A DNA stretch of 17,936 bases, taken from contig CAKOHL010000013.1 in the NCBI GenBank assembly GCA_934085635.1, positions 1-17,936 of the forward strand, read 5' to 3'. The position numbers and the translations under genes were made by a program. Under the pieces are notes generated by a model that made no database searches, had not been told where the DNA came from, and saw nothing but the letters and a program-made list of their open reading frames with translations. Origin of the DNA: an uncultured Bacilli bacterium (GTDB lineage: Bacteria > Bacillota_I > Bacilli_A > RF39 > UBA660). Below, one piece after another: positions 7,908-13,541 of the stretch; positions within the stretch are counted from its first letter, which is position 1, and every line of letters starts with the position of its first letter.

Positions 7908-8504
7908 TTATTCTTCTGTAGTTTCAGCTTTTTGAGCAGTAGTTTCTACTTCAGGAGTTTCAGCGCCTGCGCTAGCTTTTACTTCTGCTTCCATCTCTGC
8001 AAATTCAGCATCAAGTTTAGCCATTTCTGCTTCAGCCTCTTTTGCTTCTTCAGCTTGCTCTAATAATTCTTCATCGTTAAGTCCTTCAACTGCGATTCCC
8101 ATATTTCTTGCAGTTCCTGCTACTATTTTCATAGCCTTATCAATACTTGTAGTATTTAAATCAGGCATTTTAGTTTCAGCAACACTTCTTAACTGATCTT
8201 TTGTTATTGTAGCAACTATATCATTAGCACCTTTTACTCCGCCTTTATTAATTCCAGCAACTTTTAATAGTAAGCTTGCAGCTGGTGGAGTTTTAAGTAC
8301 GAAGTCAAAACTTCTATCTTCATAAATGCTAACTTCACAAGGGATTATATCTCCCATTTTGTCTCTAGTTGCATCGTTGTATCTTGTACAAAATTCTTGT
8401 AAGTTAATTCCTAATGGTCCAAAGATTGTACCAACTGGTGGAGCTGGTGTAGCTTTTCCAGCAGGAATTTGAATTTTAACAACTTTAGTAACTTTCTTTG
8501 CCAC
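7908..8504 (-). CDS. rplK: 50S ribosomal protein L11 with a long acidic C-terminal extension
   Basis: L11 sits at the GTPase-associated centre of the 50S subunit. I place the start at GTG 8504 (MAKKVTKVVKIQIPAGKATP), six bases after GGAGGTG at 8511-8517. A longer frame from 8513 would begin inside that ribosome-binding site. The protein is 198 residues against about 141 usually. Residues 1-141 are the normal two domains, including ETKMPDLN and TARNMGIAVEG. Residues 142-198 are an extra Ala/Glu-rich, probably helical tail. In the N-terminal loop, PPVG is followed by Thr26 where most bacteria have Pro, and by Pro30 where Gln is usual. It is the first gene of rplK-rplA and has its own promoter and leader. 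The secE-nusG genes that commonly precede it are absent. Confidence 0.97.
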   Translation of the reverse strand: MAKKVTKVVKIQIPAGKATPAPPVGTIFGPLGINLQEFCTRYNDATRDKMGDIIPCEVSIYEDRSFDFVLKTPPAASLLLKVAGINKGGVKGANDIVATITKDQLRSVAETKMPDLNTTSIDKAMKIVAGTARNMGIAVEGLNDEELLEQAEEAKEAEAEMAKLDAEFAEMEAEVKASAGAETPEVETTAQKAETTEE

Positions 8505-8548
8505 GAAAAACACCTCCTATAAATATTTTATTTAAGTTTATTTTCGCG

Positions 8549-8580
8549 AGTGGTTTTAAGTAATCCAAAACTCTTCCACT
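8549..8580 (-). promoter_or_regulatory. Candidate L1-type operator stem in the rplK leader
   Basis: In the rplK 5' UTR, AGUGG (8576-8580) pairs with CCACU (8549-8553). Inside, UUUU (8567-8570) pairs with AAAA (8554-8557). A one-sided AAGAG internal loop separates the helices. A helix, asymmetric loop, helix shape is the form L1 recognises in rRNA and in its mRNA operators. The match is structural only, and I do not claim a specific consensus. Confidence 0.35.
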
Positions 8581-8616
8581 TATTTAGTTACATAGTAAAT
8601 ATATAACTCGAAATAA

Positions 8617-8645
8617 ATATTATCACACTTTTGATAAAATATCAA
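8617..8645 (-). promoter_or_regulatory. Candidate promoter for rplK-rplA
   Basis: TTGATA (8640-8645) is followed after 17 bases by TAATAT (8617-8622). Shifted two bases, GATAAT preceded by TGT resembles an extended -10. Either gives a leader of roughly 100 bases. The region lies in the 161-base gap before the rplK start, after a gene of unrelated function, so a promoter is expected here. Confidence 0.5.
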
Positions 8646-8665
8646 GCAAAACCTTGTTTTTATTT

Positions 8666-10153
8666 TTATTTGTTACTTAATTTTAGTGTGAGAACTTTTT
8701 CTTCATTAATTTGTCTATATTTTACACCACATACATCAAATAGTCTTTTTGAGGCTATTGTTTCTTCAGTGTTAGCATATTTATCAGATAAGTATACTAC
8801 TTCTTTTATGCCTGACTGAATTATTTCTTTTGCACATTCATTACAAGGGAATAAGTCAACATATATTTTTGCGTTTTCAAAGTCTCTTCTGTTTCCTCTG
8901 TAGTTTAGAATTGCATTTCTTTCTGCGTGTACAACGTATAAATATTTAGTGTTTAGTTTGTCACCTACTCTTGTCCAAGGGAACATTTCGTCTTCGTATC
9001 CATTTGGACTACCATTATATCCTATTGAAAGAATTCTGTTGTCTTCACTTACTATAACGGCTCCTACCTGTGTATTAGGGTCTTTACTTCTCATTGATGT
9101 TAGTTTTGCTACTGCCATAAAGTATTCATCCCAGCTTATGTTATCTTTTCTTTGACTTTCATATATTTGATGAAGATTCTTCCAGTTTAGGAATTCAGTT
9201 TTTTCTTCTTCTGTTTCTAGTTCTTCGTGATAATAGTGTTTAGTAAATTCTCCACAAGATGCACCTATGTTTTTTCCTGGTGGTGTGTATGTTTTTACTT
9301 TTAAACTTGGTATTTGTTTCTTTATGTATTCTACCCATTCTTTTTCTTTATTACTTTTTGCCATTACATCTGTTGGGTTAAATCTGATGAATTTTATTGG
9401 CGTTTTGTAAGATATTAGCATTCTTGTTAGTACACTTAACTCTCTATCACTATCATTTACTTTGTCAATAAGTGTATAGTGCACTTCAGTAACATCAGTT
9501 GTTTTGTGATGTAATTTATGTTTAGCCATTATTTCTTCATCGTTTTTAACCATCACCTCATATTCTTTTAGTTCGTCCATTGCTGCTAGTACACTTACTT
9601 TTGTGCTTGGCAAAAGTTCTTTTCTTTTAAAGTCTATAGGTGTGTGCATACTAAAGTGTACTTTTAAAGGCATTTTGTTTTCAAGTACGAATTTTTCTAG
9701 TTCTTTTAAGTTTTGATTAGGCATCATAGTACTAAGTGCATAGCCTATGCTTTCATAACCTAATATTTTCTTTATTATATACTCTCTTTTATATAATTCT
9801 TCTATTAATTTAATGTTTAGAAGTGGCTCACCTACACCCATAAATGATATTAAAAGTCTTTTTTTGTTTGTTCTTTTTGTATCAGTGTTTTGAATTTTTA
9901 AACTAAAGATTAAGCAATCTATAAAGTCATCTATATTTATAGGTACCATTTCTTTATTTAGTTTGTTGTTTGTTAAGTGACACATTTTACATCCTAGATT
10001 ACAATAGTGATGAGTTGGAACACATATTACATCTTCGAAGTCTTTGTTTTGTAACAAAGTCATTTCTACTATTTTGTCTCCATTTAATGTGCTAAATACA
10101 CTTTTTATTGAATCATCTTCAAAATCTTTGAATACTCCTATATTTTTCACCAT
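8666..10153 (-). CDS. Fusion protein: RlmN/Cfr-like radical SAM domain + dCMP deaminase domain
   Basis: This 495-residue protein has two enzymatic halves in one uninterrupted frame. Residues 1-302 are a radical SAM domain of the RlmN/Cfr type. The iron-sulfur cysteines are C51, C55 and C58 (CNLGCKMC), with a further Cys44 seven residues earlier. MGVGEPLLN is at 105-113, HFSMHTP at 166-172, and Cys300 in GASCGEF. The 7-4-3 spacing and the last cysteine match E. coli RlmN C118/C125/C129/C132 and C355, so both methyl-transfer cysteines appear present. The usual N-terminal domain of about 100 residues is missing. Residues 338-480 are a zinc dCMP deaminase with HAE (H409, E411) and PCNEC (C437, C440), plus GYNGSPNG. 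The ATG at 10153 follows GGAGG by four bases, and a GTG second codon is an alternative. It lies 18 bases after engB, so they are probably co-transcribed. The joint role of the two halves is unknown to me. Confidence 0.9.
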   Translation of the reverse strand: MVKNIGVFKDFEDDSIKSVFSTLNGDKIVEMTLLQNKDFEDVICVPTHHYCNLGCKMCHLTNNKLNKEMVPINIDDFIDCLIFSLKIQNTDTKRTNKKRLLISFMGVGEPLLNIKLIEELYKREYIIKKILGYESIGYALSTMMPNQNLKELEKFVLENKMPLKVHFSMHTPIDFKRKELLPSTKVSVLAAMDELKEYEVMVKNDEEIMAKHKLHHKTTDVTEVHYTLIDKVNDSDRELSVLTRMLISYKTPIKFIRFNPTDVMAKSNKEKEWVEYIKKQIPSLKVKTYTPPGKNIGASCGEFTKHYYHEELETEEEKTEFLNWKNLHQIYESQRKDNISWDEYFMAVAKLTSMRSKDPNTQVGAVIVSEDNRILSIGYNGSPNGYEDEMFPWTRVGDKLNTKYLYVVHAERNAILNYRGNRRDFENAKIYVDLFPCNECAKEIIQSGIKEVVYLSDKYANTEETIASKRLFDVCGVKYRQINEEKVLTLKLSNK

Positions 10154-10171
10154 AAAACCTCCCTATTTAAG

Positions 10172-10759
10172 TTATTCAGTTATTTTACTATTTATTACTT
10201 CTATTATTTTATCTCTACCTACTTTAGTAACTTTGCTAAAGTATACTATTTCATCACCATATGCTATGTCGATTGTGTTTTCTATTAGTTTGTTTTGTTT
10301 GTCTCTTCCTGATTTTTTGATTTTGTCATATTTAGTACATACTACTGTTACAGGTAAGTTATAGTATTTTAGAAAGTCATACATTATTAGATCGTTTTCT
10401 GTTGGTTTATGTCTATAGTCTATTAGTAAGAAAACGTGTTTTAAGTTAGGTCTATTCATTATGTATTCTTCTATCATAAGTCCAAATTTTTCTTGTTTTT
10501 TATTGCTTACCGCAGCATATCCATAACCAGGTACGTCTACTAAGTAGAACATATCATCTACTGAGTAAAAGTTAAGTGTTTGAGTTTTACCTGGTTTAGC
10601 ACTTGTTCTTGCTAAGTTTTTTCTATTTACTAGTGTATTTATAAAACTAGATTTTCCTACATTACTTCTTCCAAGCATTAAGAATTCTGGCTTGTTATCT
10701 GTTGGATACTGAGTTGTTCTTATTGCAACATTAGCAAGTTCAACTTTATCAAATTTCAT
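10172..10759 (-). CDS. engB: Ribosome-assembly GTPase EngB (YsxC/YihA)
   Basis: This is an essential small GTPase of the TRAFAC class that assists late 50S subunit assembly. With the start at ATG 10759 it is 195 residues, typical for the family. The G motifs are GRSNVGKS (30-37, P-loop), KPGKTQT (55-61), DVPGYG (75-80), TKYD (142-145) and SKVTK near 175. I reject the upstream in-frame GTG at 10771 because it falls within the AAGGTGA ribosome-binding site that serves ATG 10759. A good promoter lies directly upstream, overlaid by a perfect palindrome. The fusion gene follows after 18 bases, making a probable two-gene operon. Bacillus engB instead follows lonA, so this position is lineage-specific. 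Confidence 0.96.
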   Translation of the reverse strand: MKFDKVELANVAIRTTQYPTDNKPEFLMLGRSNVGKSSFINTLVNRKNLARTSAKPGKTQTLNFYSVDDMFYLVDVPGYGYAAVSNKKQEKFGLMIEEYIMNRPNLKHVFLLIDYRHKPTENDLIMYDFLKYYNLPVTVVCTKYDKIKKSGRDKQNKLIENTIDIAYGDEIVYFSKVTKVGRDKIIEVINSKITE

Positions 10760-10779
10760 ATATAGTTTCACCTTCTTAT

Positions 10780-10792
10780 TAGTATTATACTA
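10780..10792 (-). repeat. 13-bp perfect palindrome over the engB promoter -10
   Basis: TAGTATAATACTA is a perfect inverted repeat with a single central base, and it contains the whole TATAAT -10 of the engB promoter. It could be an operator for a small dimeric repressor. AT-rich DNA makes such palindromes fairly common by chance. Confidence 0.4.
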
Positions 10793-10812
10793 GAAAATAT
10801 TTCGTTTGGCAA
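10784..10812 (-). promoter_or_regulatory. Sigma-A promoter for engB and the fusion gene
   Basis: TTGCCA (10807-10812) is followed after 17 bases by a consensus TATAAT (10784-10789). It lies between the pnp terminator and engB and leaves a short leader before the AAGGTGA ribosome-binding site. No other promoter is evident before the downstream fusion gene. Confidence 0.8.
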
Positions 10813-10842
10813 TAAAATAAGCGACTACTATGAGTCACTTAT
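10811..10842 (-). terminator. Intrinsic terminator at the end of pnp (weak)
   Basis: AUAAGUGAC and GUCGCUUAU form a nine-base stem with one G-U pair around an eight-base loop, followed by UUUAUU. The pnp UAA stop is inside the left arm. The broken U-run suggests incomplete termination. Confidence 0.6.
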
Positions 10843-12992
10843 TCATTTGTTTTTTCTTCTTTTGTTAGTACTTCTTTTCTTGATAGATTTAGTTTTCCAC
10901 GTTTGTCGTAACCTGTTGCTTTTACTACTATTTCGTCTCCAACTTTTACTACATCGCTTGGTTTTTCTACACGTTTAGTGTCTAGTTGGCTTACGTGAAC
11001 AAGTCCTTCACAACCTGGCCATAATTCTACGAAGCAACCAAAGTCTTCAACATTTACTACTTTACCAGTGTATACTTTTCCTATTTCAACTTCTCTTACA
11101 ACTTCTTCTATCATTTTAAGTGCTTTGTCAATTATAGCATAGTCAGTGTGATAAGCAACTACTCTTCCATCATCTTCTATGTCTATTTTAACAGCATCTT
11201 TATCACTTACTGTTTTTACTCCAGAGCTTTCTAGTATTATTTTTGTAATCATTTCTCCACCACGACCGATTACATCTTTAATTTTGTCTGGGTTTATTTG
11301 CATCATTTTAATTTTTGGTGCATATGGACTTAGTTCTTTCCTAGGTTCAGCTATTTCTTTTTCCATTACATCTAGTATTTCCATTCTTGCTACTTTTGCT
11401 TGCGCTAGGGCTTCTCTGAATATGTTTTCAGTTATTCCTTTTATTTTGATGTCCATTTGTAGTGCAGTTATACCTTTTCTAGTTCCTGCTACTTTAAAGT
11501 CCATATCTCCCATATGATCTTCTAATCCTTGTATGTCAGTTAGTATTGTGTAGTTTGAATCACAAGTTCCGTTTTCAGTGATTAGTCCCATTGCTATTCC
11601 CGCTACTGGGGCTTTTATTGGTACACCAGCGGCCATTAGACTCATACAACCTGCACATATGCTTGCTTGTGAGCTTGATCCATTACTTTCTAGTACTTCA
11701 CTTACTACACGAACTGTGTATGGAAATTCTTCTTCGTTTGGCATTACTTGTAATAAAGCACGTTCTGCTAGAGCTCCGTGTCCTATTTCACGTCTTCCTG
11801 GAGCGCCATATCTTCCTGTTTCTCCAACACTGAATGCTGGGAAGTTATAGTGAAACATAAATCTTTTTTCTTCTTCTGGCATTATACCATCTAGAATTTG
11901 ATGTTCTCCAAGTGCACCTAGTGTTGTTATTGCTAAAGCTTGTGTTTGACCACGTGTAAATAATGCACTACCGTGTGTTCTAGGAAGTAAGTCTTTATCT
12001 GTAGAAAGTGGTCTTATTTCAGTCATACTTCTTCCGTCTGGTCTTATTTTTTCATCAGTGATTAGTCTTCTTACTTCGTTTGCTTCTATCATATCAGCTA
12101 TTTTCTTAACTTGTTTTAGTTCATTTTCAAGGTCTATATTTTCACTATGATTTTCTTCATATAGAGTTAATGCCTTTTCTTTTACTTCATCAATTTTAGC
12201 ATATTTTTCTAATTTGTCTTTTATTTGAATTGCTTCAATCATATCAGATTTAATAAGATTTTCAACTTCTTCTACTATGTTTTCATCTAGTTTAGCAAGT
12301 TCAACTTCTATTTTTTCTTTACCAACTTCTTCTATGATGTCTTTTTGTATCATACATAATTCTTTTATGTGTTCGTGTCCAAACATTAATGCTTCTAGCA
12401 TTTCTTCTTCAGATACTTCTTTGCTTCCACTTTCAACCATATTTATTGCATTTATTGTTCCGGCAACTGTAAGGTCAATAGTGCTTCTTTCCATTTCTTC
12501 TACTGTTGGATTTATTACGAGTTTACCGTCGATTTTACCTACTTTGACTCCAGATACTGGGCCATCAAATGGAATACTGCTAATTCCAAGTGATAAGCTG
12601 GAACCAAAAAGTGCTGTCATTTCTGGACTGTAGTCATTGTCTACACTTAATACTGTGTTTACTACTTGTACTTCGTTTCTAAAGTTTTCATCAAACATAG
12701 GCCTTATTGGTCTATCTATTACTCTTGCTGTTAGTGTTGCAGAGTCACTTGGTCTACCTTCTCTTTTTATGAACCCACCTGGAATTTTACCTACCGAATA
12801 TAGTTTTTCTTGGTATAAAATTGTTAGTGGGAAAAAGTCTGCCGTGCTAATGTTACTGCTCATTACTGCTGTACTTAGTATTACAGTGTCTTCGTATCTA
12901 ACTAGTACTGCACCATTTGCTTGTTTAGCAAGTTCTCCGGTTTCAATTATTAATTTTTTTCCAAGAAATTCGTATTCAAAAACTCTTTTCAT
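10839..12992 (-). CDS. pnp: Polyribonucleotide nucleotidyltransferase (PNPase)
   Basis: PNPase is a trimeric 3'-5' phosphorolytic exoribonuclease acting in mRNA decay. At 717 residues it is standard. Order: first RNase PH domain (about 1-230), an all-helical segment rich in Glu and Lys (about 235-305), and a second RNase PH domain (about 310-545) with EDHMGDMDFKVAG. There Asp492, Asp498 and Lys500 align with E. coli catalytic D486, D492 and K494. A KH domain follows with the GRGG loop at 576-579, then an S1 domain from about 638 (GKVYTGKVVNVEDFGCFVEL). The ATG at 12992 has only a weak AGAGAG ribosome-binding site. It follows rpsO by 55 bases, the near-universal rpsO-pnp pair, with a terminator between. 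I see no promoter of its own, so it probably depends on read-through or RNA processing. Confidence 0.98.
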   Translation of the reverse strand: MKRVFEYEFLGKKLIIETGELAKQANGAVLVRYEDTVILSTAVMSSNISTADFFPLTILYQEKLYSVGKIPGGFIKREGRPSDSATLTARVIDRPIRPMFDENFRNEVQVVNTVLSVDNDYSPEMTALFGSSLSLGISSIPFDGPVSGVKVGKIDGKLVINPTVEEMERSTIDLTVAGTINAINMVESGSKEVSEEEMLEALMFGHEHIKELCMIQKDIIEEVGKEKIEVELAKLDENIVEEVENLIKSDMIEAIQIKDKLEKYAKIDEVKEKALTLYEENHSENIDLENELKQVKKIADMIEANEVRRLITDEKIRPDGRSMTEIRPLSTDKDLLPRTHGSALFTRGQTQALAITTLGALGEHQILDGIMPEEEKRFMFHYNFPAFSVGETGRYGAPGRREIGHGALAERALLQVMPNEEEFPYTVRVVSEVLESNGSSSQASICAGCMSLMAAGVPIKAPVAGIAMGLITENGTCDSNYTILTDIQGLEDHMGDMDFKVAGTRKGITALQMDIKIKGITENIFREALAQAKVARMEILDVMEKEIAEPRKELSPYAPKIKMMQINPDKIKDVIGRGGEMITKIILESSGVKTVSDKDAVKIDIEDDGRVVAYHTDYAIIDKALKMIEEVVREVEIGKVYTGKVVNVEDFGCFVELWPGCEGLVHVSQLDTKRVEKPSDVVKVGDEIVVKATGYDKRGKLNLSRKEVLTKEEKTNE

Positions 12993-13019
12993 ATTTATTA
13001 TCTCTCTTTCTTTTTATAT

Positions 13020-13054
13020 AAAAAAAGTGACACTTAAAATAAAGTGCCTACTTT
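13020..13054 (-). terminator. Intrinsic terminator between rpsO and pnp, spanning the rpsO stop
   Basis: RNA segments AAAGU-A-GGCACUU and AAGUGUC-ACUUU make a twelve-base-pair stem with one bulged A and one G-U pair, with a six-base loop, ending in a seven-U run (the first three U fall in the stem). The rpsO UAG stop lies inside the left arm. It resembles the rpsO-pnp hairpins of other bacteria that act in termination and RNA processing. Confidence 0.85.
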
Positions 13055-13317
13055 CTTAATCCTAATTTTGCTATAAGTTCACGATATCTAGTTACATCAG
13101 TTTTCTTTAGATATGCAAGTAAACTTTTTCTTTTACCTACTTTTTGTAAAAGTCCTCTTTTAGAGTGGAAATCGTGGATGTGTTCTTTTAAGTGTTCAGT
13201 TAATACTTTAATTTCTTCAGTTAAAATAGCAACTTGAACTTCAACACTACCAGTATCTTTAGCATCTCTTGCAAATTCTTTTACAATTTTAGATTTAACA
13301 TCTTTACTTAATGCCAT
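13048..13317 (-). CDS. rpsO: 30S ribosomal protein S15
   Basis: S15 is a primary 16S rRNA binder in the platform of the 30S subunit and forms a bridge to the 50S. It is 89 residues, exactly the usual length. The family sequence is clear: TGSVEVQVAILTEEIKVLTEHLKEH, the HDFHSKRGLLQKVGKRKSLL rRNA-binding block, and YLKKTDVTRYRELIAKLGLRK at the end. The ATG at 13317 follows AAGGAG at 13324-13329. It has its own promoter and a leader of about 80 bases that can fold, fitting the autoregulation by S15 known in several bacteria. It stops in TAG, within the terminator stem. Confidence 0.98.
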   Translation of the reverse strand: MALSKDVKSKIVKEFARDAKDTGSVEVQVAILTEEIKVLTEHLKEHIHDFHSKRGLLQKVGKRKSLLAYLKKTDVTRYRELIAKLGLRK

Positions 13318-13351
13318 AATTTTCTCCTTTCATTATATAACCGTTTAATCT

Positions 13352-13395
13352 TAGTAAAAAGTTGGAGTTTCTAATCACCAAGAAAAAACTTACTA
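13352..13395 (-). promoter_or_regulatory. Structured rpsO leader, possible S15 autoregulatory element
   Basis: Within the rpsO 5' UTR, UAGUAA (13390-13395) can pair with UUACUA (13352-13357). These enclose a UUGG/CCAA hairpin (13378-13381 with 13362-13365) that may extend by a G-C pair. Rpso leaders often bind S15, but the S15 site itself is not proven here. Confidence 0.4.
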
Positions 13396-13399
13396 CTTA

Positions 13400-13428
13400 A
13401 TTATACGTGATATGAAGAGAAAAAGCAA
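13400..13428 (-). promoter_or_regulatory. Sigma-A promoter for rpsO
   Basis: TTGCTT (13423-13428) is followed after 17 bases by a consensus TATAAT (13400-13405). It sits downstream of the polC terminator and gives a leader of about 80 bases. It is one of the two best promoters in the window. Confidence 0.82.
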
Positions 13429-13438
13429 GTTTTTTTGT

Positions 13439-13485
13439 AAAACAGCCTTACTCTGTAAATAAATAAGGTGTTTAAAAACTGTTTT
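13439..13485. repeat. Interrupted inverted repeat between the polC terminator and the rpsO promoter
   Basis: AAAACAG/CTGTTTT (13439-13445 with 13479-13485) encloses CCTTA/TAAGG (13446-13450 with 13464-13468). The arms are contiguous on one side and separated by ten bases on the other. It sits in the 224-base polC-rpsO gap. It lacks a U-run on the transcribed strand, so I do not call it a terminator. Confidence 0.35.
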
Positions 13486-13502
13486 TTTCAATTTTAATCA
13501 AT

Positions 13503-13531
13503 AAAAAAGCAATTTAATAAAATTAAATCAC
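13503..13531 (-). terminator. Intrinsic terminator after polC
   Basis: GUGAUUUAA (13523-13531) pairs with UUAAAUUGC (13509-13517) in nine base pairs, two of them G-U, around a five-base loop, followed by six U. It begins 11 bases after the polC stop. The stem is AU-rich, so efficiency may be moderate. Confidence 0.7.
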
Positions 13532-13541
13532 TTTTAATAAA

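Noticed and set aside
8505..8513. Longer rplK frame starting at GTG 8513 (adds three residues MFF)
   Set aside because: That GTG is part of the GGAGGTG ribosome-binding site. GTG 8504 has correct spacing and gives the conserved AKKV start.
8666..10153. The radical SAM-deaminase frame as two genes merged by an assembly or frameshift error
   Set aside because: The frame continues smoothly through a plausible linker at residues 303-337, with no stop, no shift and no nearby start with a ribosome-binding site.
10760..10771. Longer engB frame starting at GTG 10771
   Set aside because: The GTG lies within the AAGGTGA ribosome-binding site. ATG 10759 matches the family N terminus.
11591..11833. Leu/His-rich plus-strand frame inside pnp
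   Set aside because: It overlaps another shadow frame and the PNPase second catalytic domain. Its composition mirrors the opposite strand.
12637..13059. 140-residue plus-strand open frame across the pnp start
   Set aside because: It is antisense to conserved PNPase sequence and ends within the rpsO-pnp terminator. No family resemblance.
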